From: Flavisolibacter ginsengisoli DSM 18119
GTDB taxonomy: Bacteria > Bacteroidota > Bacteroidia > Chitinophagales > Chitinophagaceae
Assembly: GCF_900129295.1 (NCBI RefSeq)
Contig: NZ_FQUU01000002.1
Coordinates: 10,488-74,487 of the forward strand
DNA length: 64,000 nucleotides
Reading direction: 5' to 3'
In this document: positions 47,822 to 58,000 of the stretch, in pieces
How positions within the stretch are numbered: the first letter of the stretch is position 1
How the letters are laid out: every line of letters starts with the position of its first letter
Notes under the pieces: model-generated
What the model was told of the DNA's origin: nothing
What the model saw: only the letters and a program-made list of their open reading frames with translations
Databases searched by the model: none
Translations under genes and position numbers: made by a program

Positions 47822-49171
47822 CTACTTAAATAATCGCCATATATCCAAACCAAAAGCATAGAGCATCAAGCCCAGCAATAAGACCATACCTACCATCTGG
47901 GCATACTCCATGAACTTATCACTTGGCTTACGCCCGGTTATCATTTCATAGATTGTAAATAAAGCGTGTCCACCATCAAGTGCAGGAATAGGCAAAATAT
48001 TCATGAATGCCAGTATAATGGAGAACAGGGCTGTCATGGTCCAGAACCGGTACCAATCCCAGGTGCCACCAAATGTTTTTCCTATTGAAATGACACTGCC
48101 AAGGTTATCAGATACCTTATGTTCCTTGGAAGTAAATAATAAACGGATACCCGTGATATAATCACTTAAACGATCGACACCATAACTGATTCCGGCTGGT
48201 ATAGCAGCAAAAAAGGTATAACCCTTTTTTTCAATTCCTAATATCTTAAGAGGATCCTTTGGAAAAAAGCCAACGCTTCCATCTTCAGTAAGTTTGACCG
48301 CAACAAGTGCAGTATCAGCATTACGCAGCGCTTTTAAAGTCACTACCTCATTTTTATGCTGTTTTTTTAAGGAATCAAATTCCTGGTAATAGGAGAAAGT
48401 ATCATTATTCAATCCAACCAAAACATCGCCCTTCTTTAATTCACCTGATTTATATTCAATCTTAGGCGATATACTATCTACAATTACCGGAAACCTTGGA
48501 GATACAAAACCCCTTAATTGATTTTTTGTGAGTTTGCGCACAAATCCTTCAGGCATTACTATGGTAGTATCCTTCCCTTGCCTGTCTACTTTTAAAACCA
48601 CTTTTTCTGCCAGCATCAATTCTTTTGGCAGATCATTCATATACACCAAAGGCTTGTTGTTAATACCTGTGATGATATCTCCACCTTTTAAGCCTGCTGA
48701 TGTGGCCAGCGAATCAACGCTTAAGCCATATTTCAAGTTTTGGACAGGTAATTTTTCTTCTCCCCATACAAAAAGTATCATGGCAAATAATACCAACGCC
48801 AAAACAAAGTTGACAATAACACCTCCCAGCATAATGATCAATCGTTGCCAGGCCGGCTTGCTCCTGAATTCCCATGGCTGTGCAGGCAATTGCATTTGCT
48901 CCTTGTCCATGCTCTCGTCAATCATACCAGCAATCTTTACATATCCGCCAAGAGGGATCCAGCCGAGGCCATATTCAGTTTCTCCCACTTTCTTTTTCCA
49001 TAAAGAAAACCATGGATTAAAAAATAGATAGAATTTATCAACCCGGCAACCGAACCATTTTGCAGGAAGAAAGTGTCCCATTTCGTGCAAGACCACCAAT
49101 ATAGAAAATGCCAGGATAAATTGTCCAACGTTGGCAAAGAAAGCAGACCAGTTTGTAGCTAATAAATACAT
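47822..49171 (-). CDS. rseP: RIP metalloprotease RseP (site-2 protease)
   Basis: A 449-residue intramembrane zinc protease. The active-site motif VVLHEMGHF is in the first helix (near residue 28), and the third ligand lies in PIPALDGGHALFT (near 390). Two PDZ-like domains separate the helices (about 140-215 and 225-300; GLKGGDIITGINNKP and ELKKGDVLVGLN). It cleaves membrane anti-sigma factors and leftover signal peptides. It follows dxr on the same strand, a common bacterial pairing, with a 200-base gap. Confidence 0.94.
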   Translation of the reverse strand: MYLLATNWSAFFANVGQFILAFSILVVLHEMGHFLPAKWFGCRVDKFYLFFNPWFSLWKKKVGETEYGLGWIPLGGYVKIAGMIDESMDKEQMQLPAQPWEFRSKPAWQRLIIMLGGVIVNFVLALVLFAMILFVWGEEKLPVQNLKYGLSVDSLATSAGLKGGDIITGINNKPLVYMNDLPKELMLAEKVVLKVDRQGKDTTIVMPEGFVRKLTKNQLRGFVSPRFPVIVDSISPKIEYKSGELKKGDVLVGLNNDTFSYYQEFDSLKKQHKNEVVTLKALRNADTALVAVKLTEDGSVGFFPKDPLKILGIEKKGYTFFAAIPAGISYGVDRLSDYITGIRLLFTSKEHKVSDNLGSVISIGKTFGGTWDWYRFWTMTALFSIILAFMNILPIPALDGGHALFTIYEMITGRKPSDKFMEYAQMVGMVLLLGLMLYAFGLDIWRLFK

Positions 49172-49371
49172 ATATCTATTTCAATTCCCACCAAAGAATG
49201 CCTGGCGGTCGTTTATAATAAGAATGAAAGGCAACCATCGCATGATCCGGAAAATCCTTTCATTTTTACTTAATTATTTACAATAAAGCGGTGCAATATA
49301 ATGATAGCAATGTAATAATGTAAGTAAGCTACCCGTAAGCCAAAGGGTTTAACGCCCTTTTAGGGAGATGA

Positions 49372-50541
49372 TTACAGCTTTATAATGTCCGCTGCATAAC
49401 TTCTTGCCTCCCCATCACTTTCAAAATATTCATCAAGAGTTGGAGATTCTATGAAAGCAACCTTATTCATGGTTCGCTCAATAACATCCGTCATATCAAG
49501 GAAACCAATCCTGTTTCGGAGAAAAGCATACACTGCGATCTCGTTCGCAGCATTCATTATACACGCCAAATTACCGCCTTTATTCAAGGCTTCCATTGCC
49601 AGGGTAAGGTTCTTAAAGGTTTTAAGATCCGGCTCTTCAAAGGAAAGTTCTTTTAGTTTTTTGAAATCTGTCCTCGGGTAATTGTTCTTAATCCTCCTGG
49701 GAAATCCTAAAGCATATTGAATAGGCAATTTCATGTCGGGAAGTCCCATTTGGGCTTTTATACTTCCATCTTCAAATTGAACCATGGAATGAATAATACT
49801 TTGTGGGTGGATCAATACCTCGATCTGGTCAGGGCTCAAATTGAAAAGCCATTTAGCTTCTATCATTTCCAGGCCTTTGTTCATTAAGGTGGCCGAATCT
49901 ATGCTGATCTTGGCACCCATTGTCCAATTGGGATGCTGCAAAGCATGTTCTCTTTTTACATTGACCAGGTAATTAGGCTTACGTCCAAGAAAAGGTCCCC
50001 CGGAAGCTGTTAATATCACCTTTTCAACAGGGTTACGCATCTCCCCGATCAGGCACTGAAAGATGGCAGAATGCTCGGAATCAACCGGGATCACAGGCAC
50101 TCTTTTTTCAACAGCCGTACGCATGATGATATCCCCGGCTACTACCAGTGTTTCTTTATTGGCAAGGGCTATTGCCTTCCCTGCATTAATAGCATTGAGT
50201 GTAGGCTTGAGACCAGCATAACCCACTATGGCAGCCAGCATAATATCGTAGCAATCCATAGAAGCCACTTCCTCCAATGCTTTTTCTCCAACAAATACCT
50301 TTACATCAGTATTGGCTAGTGCTTCTTTTACCTTAGTGTACTTCTGATCTTCAGCTACCACTACAATATTGGGACGAAACTTCAGTGCCTGGTCAATGAC
50401 CAATTCATCATTACCATTACAGGTAAGTATCTCCACTGAAAACTTATCGGGATGTTGGGCAATTACTTCAAGGGCCTGGGTACCTATGGATCCTGTGGAA
50501 CCAAATATGGCAATACGTTTTATATGTGGAGTTTGACTCAT
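49372..50541 (-). CDS. dxr: 1-deoxy-D-xylulose 5-phosphate reductoisomerase
   Basis: A 389-residue enzyme of the non-mevalonate isoprenoid pathway. The NADPH-binding loop FGSTGSIGTQALEV starts the protein; ALANKETLVVAGD and PVDSEHSAIFQCL carry the metal and substrate residues, and TASGGPFLGR and KISIDSATLMNKGLE follow. It makes 2-C-methyl-D-erythritol 4-phosphate. It is upstream of rseP in the same direction. A small hairpin AAAGGG / CCCTTT at 49342-49360 in the gap could attenuate read-through. Confidence 0.96.
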   Translation of the reverse strand: MSQTPHIKRIAIFGSTGSIGTQALEVIAQHPDKFSVEILTCNGNDELVIDQALKFRPNIVVVAEDQKYTKVKEALANTDVKVFVGEKALEEVASMDCYDIMLAAIVGYAGLKPTLNAINAGKAIALANKETLVVAGDIIMRTAVEKRVPVIPVDSEHSAIFQCLIGEMRNPVEKVILTASGGPFLGRKPNYLVNVKREHALQHPNWTMGAKISIDSATLMNKGLEMIEAKWLFNLSPDQIEVLIHPQSIIHSMVQFEDGSIKAQMGLPDMKLPIQYALGFPRRIKNNYPRTDFKKLKELSFEEPDLKTFKNLTLAMEALNKGGNLACIMNAANEIAVYAFLRNRIGFLDMTDVIERTMNKVAFIESPTLDEYFESDGEARSYAADIIKL

Positions 50542-50602
50542 TGGCTTTGTGCGATCGGTTTATTAAAATTTAGTTTTCCCCGGGATTCTGGTAAAAGGGT
50601 AA

Positions 50603-52120
50603 TTATAATTGATGCGAACCTGCTGTCTGGGAAGTCCAGTTATTTAAAATATCTGCTACCCTTCTGTCATTACTTAAGCGAGGAACTTTATTCTGGCCTC
50701 CTAACTTCCCTAAGGATTTCATATAATCTATAAATCCATTCTTTTTTATGACCCTAATTTTAAGAGGCTGCAAAATATTACCAGAAATCAAATCATTGTA
50801 ATAAATATTCTTTCGCCTCAGGTTGTCATCTACCTTCATGGCAAAGTCATGCAAGTTGTTTGGTTCATTTTCAAATTCAATGAACCACTCGTGGTAACTC
50901 TTTCCATCTGCCTGGCCTATTGCGGGTGCCACGGTGAATTCTGTAATATGCACATTTTCTTCATGCGCGGCTTTTAACAAACTTTGTTCCACTTCTTCTG
51001 CAATAACATGTTCACCAAAAGCTGAAATGAAATGCCTGGTTCGGCCGGTGACTACTAACTTGTACGGATCCACACTAATAAACTTTACAGTATCTCCAAT
51101 ATTATAACCCCATAAACCCGCATTATTATTGATGACCAGTGCATAGTTTTCTCCGGCTTTGACATCTTTCAGGGATAAACGCGTGGGGTTTTCATTAAAG
51201 ATCTCAGCTGCGGGCACAAATTCATAAAATATCCCGCTATCCGTATTTAGTAATAGCCCTTCCTCTTTCTGTGTGTTTTGGAAGGCAAAAAAACCTTCTG
51301 AAGCAGGAAAGGTTTCTATGGTATCTATTTTTTTGCCTATGCTTTCAAATAACCTTGCCTTATAGGGCTCAAAATTAACCCCACCGTGTACAAGCACTGA
51401 GAATTCGGGAAACAAGTCCTTTATTTTTTTGCCACTACGTTCCTGGAGCCTGTCAAAATACATTTGCACCCAGGGTGGTATGCCACTGATCAGGGTCATA
51501 TTCTGCGAAATGGTCTCTTCGACTATTTTATCCAATTTAGTTTCCCAGTCTTCGATGCAATTGGTTTCATAGGAAGGCAACTGATTTGACCGGAGGTATT
51601 TGGGTATGTGGTGATTAACAATGCCACTAAGTCTGCCTGTAGGAATATCTCCCAGACGCTCCAATTCAGGGGATCCGGATAGAAAGATGAGCTTTCCATC
51701 TGAAAATGCTGAGTTCCCTGTTTCGGCCATATAACAAAGAAGAGCATTCCTGGCTGTATTGATATGGTTAGGAATGGACTCCTTGCTTATTGGAATGTAT
51801 TTAACTCCGCTGGTGGTACCAGAGGTCTTGGCAAAATAGATAGGCTTTCCTTTCCAAAGCACGTTGTGCCTGCCCGTTTTGATCTTTTCTATATATGGCT
51901 TAAATTCTTCATAGTCCCTGATAGGAACAGCTTTTTTGAATTCTTCGTAAGAATTAACCCCTTCCAGCTTATGTTCTTTACCGAACTCCGTGGTTTTTCC
52001 AACCTTTAAGAGTTCTTTAAGAATATTTTCCTGGTCCGCCAGGGCAGAATTCATTCCCTTGTTTATTTTGCTATATATATAGGAAGCAAATGGCTTCGCA
52101 AGAAAGGATTTGATCTTCAT
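50603..52120 (-). CDS. GH3 auxin-responsive-promoter-family protein
   Basis: A 505-residue acyl-adenylate/amide synthetase-like protein. The ATP-binding segment FAKTSGTTSGVKYIPIS and the later YNIGDTVKF, VVTGRTRHFISAFGEHV and KVPRLSNDRRVADIL match the GH3 family. In plants these enzymes conjugate amino acids to hormones; the bacterial members are common in Bacteroidota but of unknown substrate. No partner gene is adjacent: dxr lies 61 bases downstream on the same strand, and rplU is divergent upstream. An alternative is a siderophore- or lipid-related ligase, with no evidence here. Confidence 0.85.
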   Translation of the reverse strand: MKIKSFLAKPFASYIYSKINKGMNSALADQENILKELLKVGKTTEFGKEHKLEGVNSYEEFKKAVPIRDYEEFKPYIEKIKTGRHNVLWKGKPIYFAKTSGTTSGVKYIPISKESIPNHINTARNALLCYMAETGNSAFSDGKLIFLSGSPELERLGDIPTGRLSGIVNHHIPKYLRSNQLPSYETNCIEDWETKLDKIVEETISQNMTLISGIPPWVQMYFDRLQERSGKKIKDLFPEFSVLVHGGVNFEPYKARLFESIGKKIDTIETFPASEGFFAFQNTQKEEGLLLNTDSGIFYEFVPAAEIFNENPTRLSLKDVKAGENYALVINNNAGLWGYNIGDTVKFISVDPYKLVVTGRTRHFISAFGEHVIAEEVEQSLLKAAHEENVHITEFTVAPAIGQADGKSYHEWFIEFENEPNNLHDFAMKVDDNLRRKNIYYNDLISGNILQPLKIRVIKKNGFIDYMKSLGKLGGQNKVPRLSNDRRVADILNNWTSQTAGSHQL

Positions 52121-52218
52121 GGCAATCTTAAAGCGGCACGAATATACAGAAATGGGTTAAGGGCATCCTAAATTGGCTAATCCGTGCTATATTTTTTAAG
52201 TTACCGGGTGCAATATTG

Positions 52219-52249
52219 TTGGCTACAAGAATTTTTACCCTTACCTTTG
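52219..52249 (+). promoter_or_regulatory. promoter of rplU-rpmA
   Basis: TTGG at 52219-52222 and TACCTTTG at 52242-52249 with about 20 bases between fit the Bacteroidota consensus (TTTG / TAnnTTTG); the -7 box is a full match. It lies 23 bases before the L21 start codon. Confidence 0.7.
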
Positions 52250-52271
52250 CCCACCTAATTTTTGAACCGAT

Positions 52272-52571
52272 ATGTTCGCAGTAATTAAAATAGCCGGTAA
52301 GCAATTCAAGGTTGAAAAAGACCAGACTTTGTATGTACCAAACGTTGGTGGCAAAACCGGCGATAAAGTAGAATTTTCTGATGTTATCCTTGCTGATGAC
52401 AATGGCAACCTGAAATTCAGTAATGCCGGAGTAAAGATCAAGGCAGAAATTCTTGACCAGGTAAAAGGTGATAAAGTGATTGCTTATAAGCAAAAACGCA
52501 GAAAAGGTTTCCGCAAAAAGCTTGGTCACCGTACGCACTATACGAAAATTAAAATCAACGAGATCGCTTAA
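52272..52571 (+). CDS. rplU: 50S ribosomal protein L21
   Basis: A 99-residue ribosomal protein: MFAVIKIAGKQFKVEKDQTLYV at the start, KVIAYKQKRRKGFRKKLGHRT near the end. Standard length. It is the first gene of a two-gene operon with rpmA, as in most bacteria. Confidence 0.97.
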   Translation: MFAVIKIAGKQFKVEKDQTLYVPNVGGKTGDKVEFSDVILADDNGNLKFSNAGVKIKAEILDQVKGDKVIAYKQKRRKGFRKKLGHRTHYTKIKINEIA

Positions 52572-52635
52572 TGAAGGTCAAAACCTTTCATGTAAGCAAG
52601 TAAATAAAATCTTCAAGTACTAAAATCAAAGTACC

Positions 52636-52902
52636 ATGGCACATAAAAAAGGTGAAGGCAGTGTAAAAAATGGTCGTGACTCAAACAGCAAACGTTTGGG
52701 TGTAAAAATATATGGTGGCCAACCTGCTATTGCTGGAAACATTATTATTCGTCAACGCGGAACAGTATACCATCCAGGCAAAAATGTTGGTGTTGGTAAA
52801 GACTATACACTGTTTGCATTGACAGATGGAGTAGTTGAATTCCGCAAAGGAAGACAAAACAGAACCTTTGTTTCTGTAAGTGATACCGAGCCATCGGCAT
52901 AA
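52636..52902 (+). CDS. rpmA: 50S ribosomal protein L27
   Basis: An 88-residue ribosomal protein beginning [22 protein letters not shown], with [19 protein letters not shown] in the middle. The N-terminal tail reaches the peptidyl-transferase centre; it starts directly AHKKG, so it has no Firmicute-like cleaved leader. It lies 64 bases after rplU. Confidence 0.97.
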   Translation: MAHKKGEGSVKNGRDSNSKRLGVKIYGGQPAIAGNIIIRQRGTVYHPGKNVGVGKDYTLFALTDGVVEFRKGRQNRTFVSVSDTEPSA

Positions 52903-52930
52903 TGTTTGAATTAATTGGTTAGGAAAAAAC

Positions 52931-52961
52931 TTTGATAGTTAAAAATTCCTTTATAATTTTA
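52931..52961 (+). promoter_or_regulatory. candidate promoter of the histone-like gene
   Basis: TTTG (52931-52934), a 19-base spacer, then TAATTTTA (52954-52961), one base from TAnnTTTG. A T-rich tract follows. This would give the small basic protein its own strong promoter separate from rplU-rpmA. Confidence 0.55.
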
Positions 52962-53005
52962 CTATTGTAATTTTTTTTTATTACTAACCATTAAAATTCA
53001 AAAAC

Positions 53006-53200
53006 ATGGCAACAGCAAAAAAAGGCGCAGCAAAAAAAGCGGCTCCTAAAAAAGCAGCAGCAAAGAAAGCAGCTCCTAAAAAAGCAACTGCAGCAAAGAA
53101 AGCGGCTCCTAAAAAAGCAGCAGCAAAGAAAGCAGCTCCTAAAAAGGCAACTGCAGCTAAGAAAGCAGCTCCTAAGAAAGCAGCAGCTAAGAAGAAATAA
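53006..53200 (+). CDS. Lys/Ala/Pro-repeat histone H1-like protein
   Basis: A 64-residue, very basic protein built almost wholly of KKAAPKK, KKAAAKK and KKATAAKK units. It resembles the C-terminal tail of histone H1 and chlamydial Hc proteins, and probably binds DNA or RNA without a fixed fold. A 21-residue unit (63 bases) is repeated about 2.5 times at the DNA level. It has its own promoter-like site and a terminator, and lies between rpmA and polX. A nucleoid role is inferred from composition only. Confidence 0.8.
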   Translation: MATAKKGAAKKAAPKKAAAKKAAPKKATAAKKAAPKKAAAKKAAPKKATAAKKAAPKKAAAKKK

Positions 53201-53221
53201 GAATAACCTAAAGCGTTATAG

Positions 53222-53252
53222 AAAGTCCCGGTTCACCGGGACTTTTCTTTTA
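53222..53252 (+). terminator. rho-independent terminator of the histone-like gene
   Basis: AAGTCCCGG, loop TTCA, CCGGGACTT, followed by TTCTTTTAT. A 9-bp GC-rich stem beginning about 20 bases after the stop codon. Confidence 0.9.
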
Positions 53253-53393
53253 TACTTACTACCTGGTCAAGACCTGAGATCCATCTTCCCTCTTTATATA
53301 TAACTTCAGTACATAGCTTTGCCTTTAAAATATTCAATCTATTCCCTTGTGGAAGGACATGCAAGACAAGGAATTTGAAACTCATTAATTACT

Positions 53394-55058
53394 ATGGATA
53401 ATTATTTTATTGCCGATCAACTGTCGCTCCTTTCCAAACTTATGGACATTCACGGGGAGAATGCTTTTAAATCAAAAAGCTATTCCTCCGCAGCATTTAC
53501 CTTGGAAAAGCTTCCTCAGCAAGTGGCAGAGTTGTCCAAAGAAAAGATATTCAGTATCAGGGGTATTGGCGAAAGTGTGGGTAATAAGATCGTAGAAGTG
53601 CTTGAATCCGGAGAACTGGTACAACTAAAGGAATACATTGCCAGGACGCCCGCAGGGGTTTTGGAAATGATGAATATAAAAGGATTGGGTCCTAAAAAGA
53701 TCCATACGCTATGGAAAGAAATGGATATAGACTCTATAGAAGAATTAAAGAAGGCCTGTGAAGAAGATCGTATATCAGAGAAAAAAGGTTTTGGCCAAAA
53801 GACCCAACTAAATATTTTACGTTCCATAGAATTCCAGGAGCAAAGCTCAGGAAAGTATCTATATGCAAAAGTTGAAGCTTTTGCAGAAGCCCTAACTGCG
53901 AAATTGAAAGACAAGTTTGCAGGAAAGCTTCTTGAGATAACGGGAGCATTTCGCAGGCAACTGGAAATCATCGAATCACTGGATTGGGTAACCACTATTC
54001 CAGGCAAAGACCTGAAGAATTTTTTAATCAATGAACATATAGAACTGGTCAGCGATAGGGATAATATGCTGATTTTAAATGCTGACAATACCCTTTTGAT
54101 CAGGTTTTTTATCACTGAAGAAAAAGAGTTTTATAAAAAATTGTTTGAGACAACTGGCAGTATTGAGTTTCTTGAAGCCTGGAAACCCATAAAAGACGCA
54201 GCTACTGAAGATGAAATTTTTACCAACGCCGGGGTGAATTACATACCACCTTTTTTAAGAGAAACTGCAGGCATTATAGAAAAAGCTAAAGATCAAAGAT
54301 TTGATGGACTTGTTCAAACCAATGAAATTAAGGGATTGATCCACTCTCATAGTAACTGGAGTGATGGAGCTTACACTATTGAGGAGATGGCTAAGGAGCT
54401 AATCGATTTGGGGTTTGAATACCTTGTCATCTCGGACCATTCCAAGGCAGCGTATTATGCCAATGGTCTTTCAGAACAAAAAATCAAGGAACAACATAAG
54501 TATATAGATGAACTGAATAAAAAGTTTGCTCCGTTTAAGATCTTTAAAAGTATTGAATGTGATATTCTAACAGATGGATCACTTGATTATTCTAATGAAG
54601 TGCTGTCTACCTTTGACCTTGTAATCACTTCTGTGCATAGTAACCTGGATATGGATGAAGAAAAGGCAATGAAACGATTATTAGGAGCTATTACAAACCC
54701 TTATACAACTATAATGGGTCATATGACAGGAAGGCTATTATTAAGGAGAAAAGGATATCCTGTAGACCATAAAACGATCATTGACGCCTGTGTTGAAAAC
54801 CATGTGGCCATAGAGATAAATGCCAACCCCAACAGGTTGGATATTGATTGGCGATGGATTGAGTATGCTTTAGAAAAAGGCTTAATGCTTTCTATCAATC
54901 CAGATGCTCATACCACTGAGGAATTTCATAACATTAAGTATGGAGTTTTTATGGGCCAGAAAGGAGGACTTACGAGCCATAGCAACTTAAGTAGCTTTTC
55001 TTTAGTAGAATTTGAAGCATACCTTGCTAAAATGAGAAAAGTAAAAGGTCTTAACTGA
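53394..55058 (+). CDS. polX: PolX family protein: degenerate polymerase domain, intact PHP nuclease
   Basis: A 554-residue family X DNA polymerase with a C-terminal PHP domain. Residues 1-150 hold helix-hairpin-helix motifs (IRGIGESVGNKI, IKGLGPKKI). The polymerase part (about 150-300) keeps GAFRR and TTGS, but the metal-binding DxD aligns to S195-L-D197 (ESLDW), and the third Asp is replaced in LLIRFF (234-239). The PHP metal ligands look complete: HSHS (317-320), SDHS, ECDILTDGSLDY, SVHS, GHMTGR and NPDAH. It is therefore probably a repair nuclease without polymerase activity (inference). A TAGCTTTG at 53314-53321 may be its -7 box. Its end overlaps the convergent kinase gene by 8 bases. 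Confidence 0.9.
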   Translation: MDNYFIADQLSLLSKLMDIHGENAFKSKSYSSAAFTLEKLPQQVAELSKEKIFSIRGIGESVGNKIVEVLESGELVQLKEYIARTPAGVLEMMNIKGLGPKKIHTLWKEMDIDSIEELKKACEEDRISEKKGFGQKTQLNILRSIEFQEQSSGKYLYAKVEAFAEALTAKLKDKFAGKLLEITGAFRRQLEIIESLDWVTTIPGKDLKNFLINEHIELVSDRDNMLILNADNTLLIRFFITEEKEFYKKLFETTGSIEFLEAWKPIKDAATEDEIFTNAGVNYIPPFLRETAGIIEKAKDQRFDGLVQTNEIKGLIHSHSNWSDGAYTIEEMAKELIDLGFEYLVISDHSKAAYYANGLSEQKIKEQHKYIDELNKKFAPFKIFKSIECDILTDGSLDYSNEVLSTFDLVITSVHSNLDMDEEKAMKRLLGAITNPYTTIMGHMTGRLLLRRKGYPVDHKTIIDACVENHVAIEINANPNRLDIDWRWIEYALEKGLMLSINPDAHTTEEFHNIKYGVFMGQKGGLTSHSNLSSFSLVEFEAYLAKMRKVKGLN

Positions 55059-58000
55059 TTATTGGGAGCTGAACAAAAAAAGACGAGCCGCTACCCTCTT
55101 CTGTTTCAAACCAGATATTACCCTTGGCCTGTTCAACAATACTTTTACACATTGCTAACCCGAGACCTGTACCGGATGTTTTTGTAGTGAAGTTTGGTGT
55201 AAATATCTTGGGTTGCGTTTCCTGTGGTATCCCTTCACCATTATCGGTTATTGTTATAATGATGCTATGTCCTCTTCTTTCTTCTTTGATTTGTATGGAA
55301 CAGTTGTCTTTCTCCTCGCAGGCATCAACAGCATTAGCCATCAGGTTGGTGAATAACCTATTCATATGTGTCTTGTCAGCTTTCAAAATGATGCTGCCTT
55401 CCACCCTATCCCAAATAATATTGATCCTTGGGTTTGCGTGGTATAGATCTACCAGTGAGCCAAGTATGTGATGCAGGTCAACTAATTCAATTTTCTTATT
55501 TCCAATGTTTGCAAATTGAGAAAAATCAGCTGCTATTTTAGAAAGGTGATCGATCTGTTCAATTAATGTATTGGCAACATTAGTTGTAAGCTCTTTTACA
55601 TTAGTATTGTTTCCATTGATAGCCTTCTGAAGATATTGAATGCTTAGTTTCATTGGCGTCAACGGGTTTTTAATTTCATGTGCCACCTGTCTGGCCATTT
55701 CCCTCCAGGCACCTTCCCGCTCACTTTTAGCAAGGGCATCAGCACTTTTGCCTAATTCATGAACCATTATATTATACTGCTTCACTAATTCCCCTATTTC
55801 ATCATTTCGCTTCCAAACAATTTCTTCATTCATTTTTCCCAGCGTGATATCTCTCATTTTATCACCAATAACCGAGAAAGATTGGGTGATCTTGTTGGTA
55901 ATGAATAGGGCTATTACCCCTGCTATAAGGAAAATGAAAGCATTCAGGTTAATAATAGTGACCAGGAAATTAGAAATTTCCTGTTTCAGATCCAGTTGTG
56001 ATGAAAAATACGGGATGTTTAAATATTTCGTTACATAACCGCTATCGTTCCTTACAGCAGTATAAATGCTCAGGTAACTTAAGGAGCTTACTTTTTCTTC
56101 CTGTACCCGTAAAACCTCGCGTAATCTATTCAAATGGAAATAAGCCAGGGGATGCATTTTATTGCTTAGAATTCCCTTTTTATAAACCTCCTCATCAGAA
56201 GTAACCTCAAGATTACCATCAAGATCGTAAATATTTACATCTACATTATGAATGTCAGCCACCTCATTTACCAGTTTTTGTAAACTCGCCCGGGCAGAAG
56301 AATCACTCACACGAATTGTATCAATAGTATTGGTTTTTTTGATTGGTTTTTGCATCTCTTTTACCATGATGCCTGCTGTACGACTCAGTTTATCTTCATT
56401 ATTCCTGTTGTACCGTGTGATAAAAAATGAAATGGTAGCCGCTCCAATGATCAAAAAAGATAGTACACTAATAAAAATTACAGTGCCATGAATTTGGGTG
56501 CGAATGTTTACCTGGAATACATTATTAAAACTTTTAGAATCTTTTGCTACCCTCAATAACAAAGAAACGAACTGTAGAAAACCCACCATGAATAGGAAAG
56601 CACAAAAAAGGTAAGAGAAAAGGGTGATGCTTTCCAGCAACGAATCCTTCTTTTTGGCTATGACAATTACCTTGCTATTATTAACCCTGTACCATAATTC
56701 ATCAAAGCCATTATTATCTCTTTGTACAAATTCTATGCTTGGTACTTGCGCACTGGTTAGGGAGGTCTGAAATGGATATTTGCTTGACGAGGTAATCAGC
56801 AAATTGTTGATATAAACAGCATAGGAATATATGGGTGAGTTCTCAGGATCATTCCTGTTGACAGACCTAAATAGGATTGGATACAATGCATCAGAATTTC
56901 CATATTGTCTTGGAGTAGATGCCATGAAAAAATAACCAATAACTTTTGAACTGTCTTTTATCTGTCTTTTAGCCAGGTAAGTAAAATGATCAAAAGATGT
57001 TTCATGATAATAAAGATCAGGAATATCAGTTGGCTTGCTTTGAAGGGTGAAAATAGTATTCAGATCAGCATAGGTAGTAGGATCATTATTATTTATAGCC
57101 CTGAATGAAGAATCAAAGACATAGATTTTAGTATCATATCTATTACTGTACCCGGTAAAATTAGAACTGATGATACTATCCCTTATATAATCGTTTTCGT
57201 TTTGATCTTTGAAGCGATGGAAATTGTTTTTCAAATACCTGTTATCGAGGTAAGTAATTGCCAAGCTCATTAACCTCTCACTGGATTTGTCAGAAAGCTG
57301 GTCATATTTTTCGGCGATACCTTTTCTTATTCTGAGCTCATTTACTTTGTTTCCCTGCAAGATTATTACAGCAAGAGAAACTGAAAAAACAAAGATCCAG
57401 AAGAGTACGCCGGCGACTGTTGCACTGAATCTGTTGATAAGAAACTTCTCCTGGCTTACAAGCCAGGTGTAGATGATCAACCATAATAATACAGGCAAAT
57501 GAAACAGTACGATCTCATTGCCAGAGCGAAAAGTTAAGAACAATAAACCTACAAGGGCAATAAAGAAATATATATAAACCTGGCGATCTTTAAAAGCCGG
57601 ATAAATGATCCTGAAAAGCAAACGGCTTAAATAATAGTAAGATAGACATAGCAGGGCCAGAACAATTAATCCTACAACAGTATAAATATCAAGGCTGAAA
57701 AAATCGGTTACATTAAAAGATATCTTAGAATTAGCCACAAGGCCCTGAACAACATTTGCTAATTGGAAGGTTGAAAATATTAAAATAAATACAGCCAGAG
57801 TTCCCGCTACATAAATACGTTTTCCTTTTAAAAAGGACGGAAAGTTTTCACCTGGACCTATATTAAACCAGGCAAACAATATGATCCAGCAAAGTATAAT
57901 AGCATTGATCAATAGATCGCCAAGAGAGCGGTTGATCCAATTGCTGGCATAAATAAGTGGATTGAATAACTCAAACTGGCGTAAGGATAGCAACCAGGGG

